Positions 52,701 to 63,844 of a stretch of DNA of 64,000 nt are shown one piece after another. Position 1 is the stretch's first letter; every line of letters starts with the position of its first letter. The DNA is from Oxytricha trifallax. Lineage: Eukaryota > Ciliophora > Spirotrichea > Sporadotrichida > Oxytrichidae. The notes under the pieces are model-generated. The model was not told the origin of the DNA. It did no database searches and saw only the letters and a list, made by a program, of their open reading frames with translations. The stretch is taken from NCBI GenBank assembly GCA_000711775.1, contig ARYC01017250.1, positions 1 to 64,000 on the forward strand, written 5' to 3'. The translations under genes were made by a program, and so were the position numbers.

Positions 52701-55700
52701 AGTAAATATATTGAAAACTATTATTGTATAAATACATTTGAATTTGGAAAAATGAATTAAAACTAAAATTAATTTAATATTAATTACCTTTAGATATTCT
52801 TTTTAATTTCTCAAAACCCTAAATTTTACACTCTGATATAGTATTAAAAATGATACAGTAATATTTATTGTTATAGTAAATTTATACCATCTCCCAAACG
52901 AGAAAAATCCCTTTCCCTGTTATTAGAGGTTTGCTCAAAATCATGATATTTCGCTTCTTATTTTTAATATTTAAAATAGTAATTTCCTCCTGAAATTTAG
53001 GGATCTTCTGTATATGAAGAATCAATTTATTTTTATGTTTTAAATCACTTTAAACATCATAAACTACAATGATTATAATATGTAATTAATTTACTTTTAA
53101 TTCTTTTTTTCTAAAATCGGATGCATTCATTGTTATTAAAATTTTTGTATATAAAAAGCTAAACTTTTCTCTAATAGTTAAGACATATGATATGAATTTT
53201 CATGAAGATATAATATCTACTCTTTTATAAACACTCAAATTTAAAAAATTATATAATGAACTTATACAGTTGATCCTAATAAATTATATTCCAGGAATAA
53301 TAATTAACTCTGTTCAATATTAGATATATGATTAAAGCAAAGATTTAAATTTAATATAAATTATTAAGGTTAAATCACATCGACAGTCTTTAATTATAGA
53401 ATTTCTTGTGATATAATATATTTAATAGTATATATATTCTATATATTATGAATTAAGTGACAAGATGAATTTTTATTAGCAAATACCTTAGATTGAAATA
53501 GAGTATTTTGTGGGTTCTGGTATTTAAACATTTCAATTTTCTAACAAATTCTATTTTCCTCATGAGGCATGTTCATAAGATTTAATTTTTTGATATTATT
53601 AATTGTATTTAGACTACAAAATCTTACTATTTAATGATCAAATGGAAGAAAGTTTACCAGCGTTCTTAACCTATAATAGCCTTCTCAAAAATTAAATTTG
53701 AATATTGCAAAATGATTTATTTTAATATTATAGAATCAGATATTTATTTTATTAAAATGAAGACTAATTTACATTTTCTTAACAATTAATATCTAAATTC
53801 AATAAATTTAAATAATTCATTTTTTAAAAATATTTTAATCAAAAACTTAGATATTAGAACTAACAGTTAAGCTGATGTAAGCATTTATACTTTTGCAGCA
53901 GTTTTTATGACTTAAAGTAATGAAATAAAAGCTGCAATTCCAATTTTCATAAATATTTCAAGCAAAGGAATTGATTCAAGTTCTCCTTATTATATAAGTG
54001 AAAACATTACTAATAGTAGTAGCACATCAACTAATTAACTATTATAAATAAATATATTTATTTAATTCTTTGAATTCAAATGATTGCAATATTTAAGATG
54101 TTAAAATGTTTGCAAAGACAACTTTAAAATATAATTTAATCATATAAATAGATATTAAACTTAGTCACTATTAATACCATAATGCATACAATCATATATT
54201 CATGAATTTATTAATTAAATAATTAATGAAGTTGAGTTAGGGAAAACTAAGTCATTTACAATGTTTGAATAAGAAATTTTAACATTTAAAATAATTCATT
54301 TAATTTCAATCTTTATAAGTAAATGATAGAAAAAAAATAAAACTATGCATTTTTCATTATATAAATTTTTAGAAAATTTTAAAGACTAATTTTCTTTAAA
54401 TTAAAGTAAAGTAATACTTAAATAATTTACATTTACACCATAAACTACAAACATTGGCTAATATAAAATTTTGATTTCTATAAGAGATAAAAACAAAAAT
54501 CTACTCAAAATTATATATTATTTTTATTTTTATAAATTGCAAGTTTCAATTTGATTGTTTAGAAACGACCAATTAGTAATATAGGGTGTTCTGACCGACA
54601 CCCGACCCCCCCCCGTACCCTCCTTCTTGGTAGTACCCCCTTCTTGTAGTACCCTACTCGGTACTACCCCCCGTACCCACCCTAAAATATCCTATTTCAT
54701 ATCAAATTTTTTATCCTTAGGGTCTAAATCGATTTCCTTCTTGACATCTCGATAGCATAAATTTTATTATTTTATATATAAAATATCATAATTTTATCAA
54801 AATTTATAAATTCTATATTAATGCCTTATATGATTTGATTATTAACTTTTGACAAGTTTCACAATGTTTTTCAATATTTTTTTGCCTATCCTTTGTGATA
54901 AATATATAAAAAATAATTTTCAATTACAAATTTTACAATTTAATTTATAATTAATATTTGGGCTAAGGTGACAAACACTCACCCCCCCTAAGGTGTACTT
55001 TTGAAATTGTATTCTGATAGAACTCGACCTCCTGAGTAAAGTTTTCTAAAGAACTAGTCGTACGCGGATAATAGTTTTTGAGATAACCCACTTCCTAAGT
55101 CGGAAAATCACATATAAAATTACAAAATTTGGCTTTAAAAAATATTTGACAAAATTCAAGAAAAACATTTTATTTTCCTATTTCGAATAATTTATTTGTC
55201 TTTTAATTAACTTATCATGAAGAATTCAACATTTATCCTCATTTTTATTTGAAGCAAATTTATAGTATAATTTTTAATCTCAAAATATTAAAAAATTTAT
55301 GCTATTACATATAATTATAATTTTTTTAAACTATAAATTTGCTTCAAATAAAAATGAGGATAAATGTTGAATTCTTCATGATAAGTTAATTAAAAGACAA
55401 ATAAATTATTCGAAATAGGAAAATAAAATGTCAAATATTTTTTAAAGCCAAATTTTGTAATTTTATATATGATTTTCCGACTTAGGAAGTGGGTTATCTC
55501 AAAAACTATTATCCGCGTACGACTAGTTCTTAAGAAAACTTTACTCAGGAGGTCGAGTTCTATCAGAATACAATTTCAAAAGTACACCTTAGGGGGGTGA
55601 GTGTTTGTCACCTTAGCCAAAATTAATTATAAATTAAATTTTAAAATTTGTAATTGGAAATTATTTTTTATATATTTATCACAAAGGATAGGCAAAAAAA

Positions 55701-58700
55701 TATTGAAAAACATTGTGAAACTTGTCAAAACTTAAAAATCAAATCATATAAGGCATTAATATAGAATTTATAAATTTTGATAAAATTATGAAATTTTATA
55801 TATAAAAAAATAGAATTTATGATATCGAGATGTCAAGAAGGAAATCGATTTAGACCCTAAGGATAAAAAATTTGATATGAAATAGGATATTTTAGGGGGG
55901 GTACGGGGGGGTCTACGAGGGGGGTACTACCAAGAAGGAGGGTACGGGGGGGTCGGGTGTCGGTCAGAACAATAGGGTGTTATAATTAAGACTTGTGTTA
56001 ACCCTATATTCTGGATATTAATATGGAAGGATTGATGACAATAAAATTAATAATTGTAATTTAATTCATTTTAGTTATAATATAAGTTTATATTTTCCTA
56101 AGTCAATTGGAATTCCAAGTTCTGATTTATATTAAAATGTTACTTAAGATCTCGCCTTCAAAATAATTTACAAAATTATATAAGTTTATTATTTTTAGCA
56201 GCAAATAAGTAGAATCATTCGTAAATTATGTTAGTTAGATTGTTTTAGTTAATATCCTGATTGAAAATATCAATGTTAAATTAATTGAGTAAAAAAAGAC
56301 ATTTTATAGAAGTTATTTGATTTATAAAAATATATTCAGAGGTGCAGCATTTATAACTAATTAGATTATTTTAATCCTATGAGTCTTGAGCTAGACATAA
56401 AATATAGATTTAATTCATAAATTCAGTTGCCATTAATGATTTTACAAAATAAAAGGTAGTTTTATAATTAAGATTCAAAAACCCATAGTAAAAATAATAT
56501 TTTAAATAATAAATTTTTATAGTACATATCTTAACAGGATGTAAGATAAATTTTTTGTCATTTTTTTAGGGGTATGACAATATATAGTTGACTTTTAAAG
56601 ACAATTTTATTTTTATATTTTTAATCGTTTCTTCAAGAGTAATGATTAAATATATTAATTAAATGATTTTGAAATTGAAGAAAACTTATAAATATCAAGT
56701 CAGATACCACCTCAGTCGTCAAATTCTAGTAAGATTACTAATTAATTAATATTTTTTAGCTTTAATGAAATCAATAAAGTAGGCTTTTCAACTAATTGAC
56801 ACCTCTCTTACTGGTAGTGTAGTGTCAAATTTGTTTTTAGCATTTTTCCTGGGAGTTTCATTGAAATAAATTTGGAGTTTGTTAAACACTTTACAGATCA
56901 TAACTCACATCCCACTTCTTGGGATTACTATACCATCAAATCTAATGATATGATTAATTTTCTATTTTATAAAATCTCACGGTTGCTTTATAAAACTATA
57001 TTGTCTTTTTTATATTAAAAGATAGTACAAAATGGTTGTATTAATAAATATCTCAATAGATATTCCCCATTTTTTTATCGATTCAAAAAATGATAAAATA
57101 TTGAAATTTTTTAATGCAATTATTATCTGTCTAATAAAAATTTCATAAGAATATTTTATTTTAAAAATTAAAAGAAATATGCTTGCAGACAATAATTGAT
57201 ATTTCTAATGTTAAAATAATTCCTAAAGAACTAACAGACTACATTTTTAGATAATATGATCAAACTACTAAAAGTTCAAATGATGCTTTTAGTCAACTGG
57301 ATATCTTTTGAATTGATAATTAAACGATTTTCCTTTCAGATATTAACTTTTAAACGATATTCTGATTCAGGTTTTGTAAAAAATATCGGAATTATGGTTA
57401 TGATACTGATTAAAAATAAAATTTAAACTTAATTTTTCTGGCTGTTGCGTTAGCTTCTTTAATTCTGCTAATTTATTTGACAAAAAAATATCCAAAGTAA
57501 GCTTGGTATTAACATAAAAAACTATAAATAACTATTCCATAACTCTCAATTTTAATATAAAACAAAAAGATAATAACTTATAAATATCTCATTAAATTAT
57601 TAGACTGATCAAAACCCCAAAACCCCTTAATGAGGTTTATAAGTGCTTTGATTTGTAGGGAATTTGTTAGGGGTTGGGGTTATTAATTAAATGCGAGACT
57701 AAAATAGTAAGCTTTTGGGGTGTATTTATGATATAGAGTATATAGATTTAGTTTTTAAACCGCGCTATAGATGTGATATATACAGTGAATAAATCAAACC
57801 AGTACTAAACTATAAGTCTATTGCGCTATTCTTAAAGCGAAGTTCGTCAACTGTTCGCTCCCACTGTCTTATAGCACTATAATTAAAGCAATAGTAGCTA
57901 AATTCTAAGCCTAATAGTCAAAGTTTCTATAAAACCATATTGACTATCTTATTAATGAGAAAACTTTGAAGAATTGGGCTCACTTCTCTTTAGACCAACT
58001 AGTTACTAAGTTTTATCGCCAATTCACTGAGTTGAAGATCTCTGCTTAGTCTATAGCCAACATCTATAAACGAAATGGTATCTCTTACAAAGGTGTGAAT
58101 AGTATCAAGAGAGTGATTGATTTCACTCTGCCATTTTACAACAACAACTTAAATTATATTTATAATTAAATGCAGAGAGCCTAATAGAATAATATTAAGT
58201 TTATTCATGCTGACGAGGCTGTGTTTACCTTCAACACTTTCATCTAGAATTCTTGGTAAAAGAGGCATAATAATATAGAAGTATATGACCAGAAAGTCAA
58301 GGTATAAACAATTGCAATTATTGGAGGAATTAGTGAAGATACTGGTTTAGAAACTTATGTTATTCATCCTCTCTCTATTAAGACAGAGGAGTATAAAATT
58401 TTTTTAGAACAGCTGAGAGAGAAATACTCTGAATAAGAGATTATACTATTCTTTGATAATCTATCTGTTCATAAGACTAAAGAAACAAGGAAGAGTTATG
58501 AACAACTTAGAATAACGCCAATGTTCAACGTACCTTACAGTCAATAGTTTAATGGAATTAAGTTCTACTGGGGTATTTTAAAAGGTCATTACAAGAAACT
58601 ACTGCTATACCCCTTGATGCATGACCTACCTATCGATACTGTAGACTTCATAAAAAAGTTCAGTGAAGAGAGTAGAAAATTAAATGGCTTAAAAGTGTGC

Positions 58701-61700
58701 TAAAGAAGGGAGAGTGAATGCATATAAATAAGTTTTTTAGTTAAGTTAATGAATATATAAGTCACGTTTAAAATTCTTTAGAGGGAGCTGGCTTCTCTTT
58801 CTTTTCTTCTACTTCTTGATTCCCTCCTCCAAGGTTTCTTCTCTTGCTGCCAGCTCCTACATCTATGTTCATTTAATCTGGTGGCTAAATATTTGAATAA
58901 AGTATCTTACTAACTTCATACTTTGTCTGCGACTTTTGCCCTCTGTGAAGCTTGCTCTATTCCTTCATCAAGAAGATGCCAGTACCAGATTTTTCTAAAG
59001 AGTTAAGCTTCAAATCTTACTTGAAATATAAGGGTGCTTCTGCAGCTCTGATAGCCAGCTCTCACTTATCTTGATCCCTTGTTTGTTCTTATCTTCTGAA
59101 GAGATGCTGTACCTTTTCTTATGAGATTCTTGAATAATTTCTTTCAAGTAATCAACTTTGATACTTGCAAGTATGCCAAAGAAATAATTTCTTTCAGATA
59201 GTTTATTTGACAACTGCTTCTTAGTAGGCAGGTACTGCGAAACCTCTGAGTCGTTCATAGCATCATCATATAAGTTATTCATTGAGATTTCTGGATAGTT
59301 TGAAATCTCTGCAAACTTTACATCTTAAGTTTTCAATGCTTTCTTCTCTTCGCAGAGTATCGCTCTTAGAAATGAAATTTTTGTACCTTCCATCATAGGC
59401 AGGAACAAACCAACTACATAATCAAGATGATTTATTATGAGTTCATTACCTTGCTGCACCAGGTAGCGGTGTAAATCTTCCTTGCTTCTAAATCTTTGAA
59501 TCAATTCTTGTGCTTGTACTCTATTCATTGCATCATTCATTGACTCAATCTTGTTTACAGATCTAAGAAATGATATTCAAATTTAAGTTTATTGATTTCA
59601 TTATATACCTCTGTAAAACTTACTATTAAATATGGGCATCCTATATGAGGTCATTAGGAGCAGCTCCTAAATGCTAGTACTTTATTAGGAGCTTTAATTA
59701 ATGCTAGTACTTAATTAGGAGCACCCTAATTTTAATCATAAAATGGCAAAATACCTCCTAAAAGAGTACTAACTTAATTAGGAGCACCTCATAAATTGGT
59801 ACGTGCTATAATCAACTTATTATTGAAAGTTTAAATTGTTACTTTCTCACCTATATTTAGAGCTGGTTCGTCTCTTAGCACTCATATATCTTCTCTAATA
59901 CACTTAAAACTTCCCTTGAAACTTGTAGGCTTGCAAAGCTCTCATATAAGCTCTCAGTTATAGAAGCAGTTTTATAATTTTAAATTCAAATTTAAATATG
60001 AGCGCTAACATTTTATGAAAAATAACAGCACTTCTATCAAACTAAATGAGACTTACCTTTGGCTTCAATAGAAAGTGTGAGAGCTGTGAGATGAACTATC
60101 ATAAGAAACTACCAGAGCTATCACTTGAGATCTCTGTTATTAAAATAGAAATTAATAATAGAAAATAAATGGCAAACAAGTGTGTGGGACAAAGAGAGGA
60201 GGAGAAAGAGAGAAGGAGAAAGGTATTAATGAAATTCCTATACAAACTGAAGAAGCTGAAGTTTACTTTTGTGAGCTGTGTAAGAGAGATTTCGCTCATA
60301 AATCAAGCTGGTATAGATATATGAAGGAGCATAGAGAAGCCAAGCCAAAAGTATACTTAAAGCATGATAAAATAGATGGAAAATATGACTGCTTTGAGCG
60401 CCATAAACAGTACTCTCACACAAGAGATTTAAAGAAGCATATTTTAAAAGCCCACAAAAAAGAAATAGAAGTTGAAGATTAAGACACTCAACTGAAGTTG
60501 CTCAACAAAAGAAAAGCAAGGGAGCCTCTTTAAGTTGCTGAGCTTTAACAAGCAAGCGAATCAGAGTATGTGAGGATTGCACGCAACCTCTTAGCATCAG
60601 AGGTCACTAAAATCATGATTAAAATATAATACAAGAAAATTCCAGTACTTGCATAGATTGATTTAGATACTTCTCTCTAAAGCTACCTAATTCTAGAGGA
60701 CTCCTATGACAAGAAAGTTATTAAGGATCATCAGTATGCTTACAAGGTATATCCTTTTAACTATCTCCTTAGTGATGATAAATATTAAATGGAGTTTACT
60801 AATGATTATTAAGTACTCACTCAGGCTAAGTTTAAAGAGTGCAAATACTTAATAAAGCTAGATGCTGTTCTCCTAGCTAAAGATCATGTAACTTTCAGAC
60901 AACCACTCTTTGAAATGACACTCAGAGATTTCATAACTGATCAAAGAAATTATTTCATTAATATCAACCTAAGCTATACAAGGTATCAAAGAGCTTCATT
61001 AGTTGGGCTTTGTTCACAGAGATCTCAAGCCTGAGAATATAATGTTGAACTTTTCACCAGTAACAGTAACTATTATTGATTTCAACATAGCCTTAAGAGT
61101 GGAAGTATCAAGGCTTGGAAGTGTAATGGGAACTCCAGGCTATTATCCAGAAAGATCTAACTGGAGAGATGTAGACTTATAGTGAGATGTGTGGCCTTTA
61201 GCAGCAATAATAATAGAGTGCGATATGCCTCGCAACGATTACTACTCTACAAGGTGCGAGAAGGATGCAAGGCAAAGAATAAAGCAATTTATTGACAAAA
61301 CAAGAGTATCTCAATCAATGAAACAAATGACAGAGTCAATAATAATTAAACCAAACTCAAGATCAGACATATCAATAGAGCAGATAGAGTTGTGGTTAAG
61401 TAAGACAAACTTCAGACTTCTATCACATGATCCTAAAGTGCATTTTGAGTGATTAAATTAAACACATTTACTATAAATTTCAAATTAAAACCTATTAACA
61501 ACCCCTAATAAATTCCCTACAAATCAATTCACTTATAAACCTCATTAAGGGGTTTTGGAGTATTGAATGTTTATTAAATAGCATAAATTAAGTTATTTTA
61601 TCAATATCTCTGAACCATGTTTTTAGATTTAAATAGATCCTTATTAACATAAAAGATAAATTGATGTTTGGAGCTGCAATAACTTATTTTGCTAAGACTT

Positions 61701-63250
61701 ATTTGAAGATTTTTCTAACAATCTCTCAAGATTTAAAAAATGTAATTTACTCTATTGATTAATTATTATTGATATAGGCTTCGTTTGATGATATTATAAA
61801 ATGGGGGGGAGTAAGATTCTTGCATTCGAGGAAGTTTCCTGCACTGTTTTTTTATTTATGTTAAATTTAATAAATTTTACATAAATTAACAAATTTAATA
61901 TTTTTATGACCCATTAAATATTAAGAGCAGATTGTTCATCATTGAAGTAGCTCAAGAAAATATAGTCTAAAATTATATAGGCATGTTAAGAACAAGATAA
62001 GCTGAATCAGAATTACTCTAAGAATTGGATACAATATTTGGAACTACTATGGTAAAGCAATATAATATTTAAGATACAGAACCTACAAATATCATATGAA
62101 AAATGTCAGAGTTTTTAGAATGTGAAGAGAGATATTGAATATTGATTAATAAATTAAAGTATAATTATAACAATGAAATTAGTCCTGGAGTTGGTTGACA
62201 GTTGTTATAAAGATTAATTTAATAAAAAATATTAAAAGATATAAAATTAATAAAAGTGCAGGAAATTTCCCAACCCCAAATAAAATATTTTAATAAAATG
62301 ACATTTCACAGGTTATTCCAGTGAGCGTGATCTTTGTGTTTCTTATTATATATCCCTTCATTGTCATTTTATTCTTAAATTTGAAAGAAAAGTAATTAGT
62401 AGAATCAACATTTATGACTAGATACGGCTCTTTCTATAATTACATAACACCAACGCATAGATTTACAAATTTCTCAATGTTTTTGTTTTTAATCAGAAGA
62501 ACTATTTATGTCTTAATCCTAAATTTATTGAGTAAATTTATATATAAAAACTAGTTTTAATTTTATGTTTAGTATTCTTAAAAGATAAAAGTGCTATTTA
62601 GATTCAATGGGGGGAAAGTTTCCCTCCTCAACATTAAATTCAAAAATATTTGGATGTAATTTTCAAGGTTAATATTTATCCATTGTCTCAATATAAAGTG
62701 TCAATATGTTGTACTAATTAATTTAATCAATAACTATATTTGTTTGATAAAATCTTTGAAATATTTTTGTCATGATTATAAACAATATTTTATTTTAAAA
62801 TATGGATTATTTTAAGATAATTTATGATTCAGATTTTTTTTTATAAATTTATAAAAATTATATATTTTATGTATGGGGCTAAAAACATCTCTAGGGTGCA
62901 GGAAAATACTTTTGTGGGGCAGGAATTTTCTCCCCCCCTATTCAATTATTGGATAAATATGACTATATTTATAAATTAATATTAATTGTATATTATTTAT
63001 TTTAATTAATATGCTGCCTACTGAGTTTAATTAATTTATTGATAATAACAAGCACAAAGGCTTACATAGATCCAATTGATAATTTATTCGAATGTGTGAA
63101 CGAGTTTTCAATATTAATAATTAGTGCATGCATGTTTGGGTTGACTGAGTTCCAATAAAATCTAGACACTAAGTATAATTTTGGATTTGCTATTGTAGCT
63201 ATTGTACTATTGCTAAAATAGATAAAAATAGGAAATTGTAGAAATTAATC
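49741..63250 (+). CDS. Large multipass membrane/surface protein, paralog B, split by many elements
   Basis: Segments: 49755-50060 (DKVDCIYSTSANYNKKLFIY; PNKGCISFDIYYTAIEV); about 50220-50440 (IEGNKVCRAISPPDITQITF; DIDIPGWYPWTPNSCTTY); 53870-54050 (DVSIYTFAAVFMTQSNEIK); 54210-54530 (NEVELGKTKSFT; NIGQYKILISIRDKNKN); 54545-54590 and 55982-56180 (CYNQDLCQPYILDINMEG; FPKSIGIPSSDLYQNVTQ); 56430-56600; 56690-57310 (IDTSLTGSVVSNLFLAFFLG; NTLQIITHIPLLGIT); 57370-57540; 61640-61800 (KDKLMFGAAITYFAKTYLK); 62310-62530 (TPTHRFTNFSMFLFLIRRTI); and 63005-63235 (SACMFGLTEFQQN). It aligns with A across these parts. Two TBE elements, a foldback and MITEs lie between or within the segments. Start and stop not determined. 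Confidence 0.7.
50492..52354. mobile_element. Short TBE-type element, 1.9 kb, decayed
   Basis: Ends CAAAACCTCAAAACCCC.. and a complement with several changes (..GGGGTTTTGGAAGTTTTG). ATT occurs on both sides (50489-50491 and 52355-52357). No ORF of the family remains. The central block near 50810-50970 has TAATTAGG-type repeats. A separate exact inverted pair GGGCTCAAGT/ACTTGAGCCC sits at 52049-52090. It is older than the 11820 copy, judging by mismatches between its ends. Confidence 0.82.
52724..53134. mobile_element. Diverged TA-type MITE, third copy
   Basis: Left end TTGTATAAATACATTTGAAT follows TA. The interior matches 21406-21821 (for example ..TTACCTTTAG.., CTCAAAATCA..ATTTCGCTTC). The right end ATGCATTCATTGTT is weakly related to the family end. 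About 410 bp. Confidence 0.75.
54282..54428. other. IES, 147 bp, pointer ACATTTA, present in B only
   Basis: ACATTTA occurs at 54282-54288 and 54429-54435. Excision gives EQEILTFTPQTTNIGQYK. Paralog A reads EQFTFQPKKVDIGTYQ without a break at 32290-32340. Confidence 0.85.
54591..55971. mobile_element. Foldback element, 1.38 kb, inside a coding segment of paralog B
   Basis: A near-perfect palindrome: two arms of about 650 bp around a short centre near 55280-55325. The tips are rich in G/C runs (CTGACCGACACCCGACCCCC at left, complement at right). ATAGGGTGTT occurs at 54581-54590 and 55972-55981. After removal with one copy of the repeat the frame reads RPISNIGCYNQDLCQPYILD, matching A (NSCMNKDQCQPYILD), which has no insertion. 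No ORF was recognised. Confidence 0.9.
56948..57176. other. IES, 229 bp, pointer ATATG, at the same codon as the 29-bp IES of A
   Basis: ATATG occurs at 56948-56952 and 57177-57181. Excision gives PSNLMICLQTIIDISNV. Interior unrelated to that of A as far as I can see. Confidence 0.85.
57691..58735 (+). pseudogene. TBE transposase (DDE), copy 2, one frame shift and catalytic Glu replaced by Lys
   Basis: ATG 57691. A frame shift near 57925-57945 (before HIDYLINEKT) separates the N-terminal DNA-binding part from the catalytic part, which is then open to about 58735. Catalytic motifs: FIHADEAVFTFN (Asp, about 58210), ILFFDNLSVHKTK (Asp, about 58455) and NGIKFYWGILKGHYKK (about 58555), where copy 1 has NGIELYWG. 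The third acidic residue is thus Lys. Both the shift and the substitution predict an inactive enzyme. IS630/Tc1-type family as known for TBE transposons. Confidence 0.88.
58762..59540 (-). CDS. TBE ORF2, intact with a 26-nt intron, 250 aa
   Basis: ATG 59540 (MNDAMNRVQAQELIQRFRS) to TGA 58762-58764. Without the intron at 58995-59020 the frame stops at TGA 59010-59012; with it removed 753 nt give 251 codons. Helical N-terminal half (RSKEDLHRYLVQQGNELI); middle LSERNYFFGILASIKVDYL; C-terminal KSGTGIFLMKEQSKLHRGQ and MNIDVGAGSKRRN; Glu/Lys-rich end. It corresponds to the 22-kDa-type ORF of TBE1 by position and strand; its molecular role is unknown. It is the only apparently intact gene of this element. 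Confidence 0.85.
58995..59020 (-). other. 26-nt intron in TBE ORF2
   Basis: GTAAGATTTGAAG..CTCTTTAG on the minus strand. Removal joins HPYISSK to KSGTGIFLMKE, in the frame shared with copy 1 downstream. Confidence 0.8.
59640..59820. repeat. Central repeat block of TBE copy 2
   Basis: Repeated GCTAGTACTTAATTAGGAGC-type units in both orientations between ORF2 and ORF3. Similar units occur in the short derivative at 12100-12350. Confidence 0.7.
59998..61452 (+). pseudogene. TBE ORF3: zinc finger plus protein kinase, copy 2
   Basis: ATG 59998 at the same MSAN start as copy 1. Frame shifts follow: the zinc-finger part lies in one frame at 60180-60482 and onward, and the kinase ends at TGA 61450-61452. 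First finger: FCELCKRDFAHKSSWYRYMK.. with Tyr where copy 1 has the first His. Second finger: YDCFERHKQYSHTRDLKKH..H, where the second Cys is lost. Kinase: FVHRDLKPENIMLNF (about 61010), ITIIDFNIALRV (about 61070) and GTPGYYPE (about 61130), then LAAIIIECDMPRNDYYSTR. DFG is DFN as in copy 1. The zinc fingers look degraded. Confidence 0.82.
61803..62277. mobile_element. MITE with poly-G tips, second copy
   Basis: Left tip GGGGGGGAGTAAG.. with GAAGTTTCCTGCACT slightly inside; right end AGTGCAGGAAATTTCCCAACCCC. The flanks TATAAAAT and AATAAAAT fit a worn 8-bp duplication. About 475 bp, no ORF. It lies in paralog B between the segments ending near 61800 and starting near 62310. Confidence 0.75.
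62608..62939. mobile_element. MITE with poly-G tips, third copy (332 bp)
   Basis: Left GGGGGGAAAGTTTCCCTCC; right GGTGCAGGAAA.. GGGGCAGGAATTTTCTCCCCCCC. ATTCAAT occurs at 62601-62607 and 62940-62946. Inside paralog B. Confidence 0.78.
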
Positions 63251-63370
63251 AAAACCAAATTATATTAATTTTAACCAACTTTACATTTCGTTTGTATTTT
63301 AACACTTATAGTAAGTATTTGTTGATTTTGAGAATTTAAAGCAGTATTGCTAGATCAAATAACAGAATTC

Positions 63371-63693
63371 TCAAATTTGTTGACTAAATTCTTATCTTGG
63401 TAACTATTAGTAGTTTTTACTGTCCAACTTATAAAATGATTGGCAGTCATTGAAATCTATGACCAAATTCTCATGATTTAGAGTGCAATCTCCACAAATG
63501 ATCATTATCTCGTTGCTTGATGATTGCCAGTTGAAATTTAGGACCCGATCGTATTATCCATGTTTAAAAACCCCCAGCTCAGCAACTTTCAAGTCCTGCT
63601 CGACTGTTTGAGCACCAATTTCGACACTTTTAGTGGAGGAGGAGCCAAAATGACTATATGAATGAGCGAAAATGAGAGAGGTTTTTGGATTTT
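63371..63693 (-). CDS. Coding segment, C-terminal part of an unidentified gene
   Basis: Open on the minus strand to TGA 63371-63373. Reads SYSHFGSSSTKSVEIGAQTV, YDRVLNFNWQSSSNEIMIIC and LNHENLVIDFNDCQSFYKLD. Markedly more GC-rich than the preceding 40 kb. No start codon was found in frame, so it is one segment (exon or macronuclear-destined piece). Alternating aromatic and hydrophobic strands suggest a beta-rich domain. Family not recognised. Confidence 0.55.
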
Positions 63694-63844
63694 TGGTTTG
63701 ATTAGTTAAAATTAAAACTTAAAAGTGTGATATGTAATAAGGGGCTTTTAATCAAGCAATTAAACGATTTGAACTGCTGTTTCAGTATGTATTGTTGACT
63801 TCAATAGCTCTTACACCCTAACTCATCGTCTTCCAGCTCAAACT

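Larger units (their letters stand above)
57610..61566. mobile_element. Full-length TBE-type transposon, copy 2 (4.0 kb)
   Basis: Starts CAAAACCCCAAAACCCCTTA and ends with a near complement (..TTAAGGGGTTTTGGAGTATTG, two changes). Flanks GAT and AAT, so one ANT copy has changed or the insertion lacks a perfect duplication. Three genes: transposase (+), ORF2 (-), zinc-finger/kinase (+). The end sequence (CTTAATGAGGTTTATAAGTG) is the same subfamily as 11820-13039. It lies within paralog B, between the segment ending near 57540 and that at 61640. Confidence 0.93.

Noticed and set aside
60099..60423. Minus-strand hydrophobic open frames over TBE ORF3
   Set aside because: Antisense to the zinc-finger part of ORF3.
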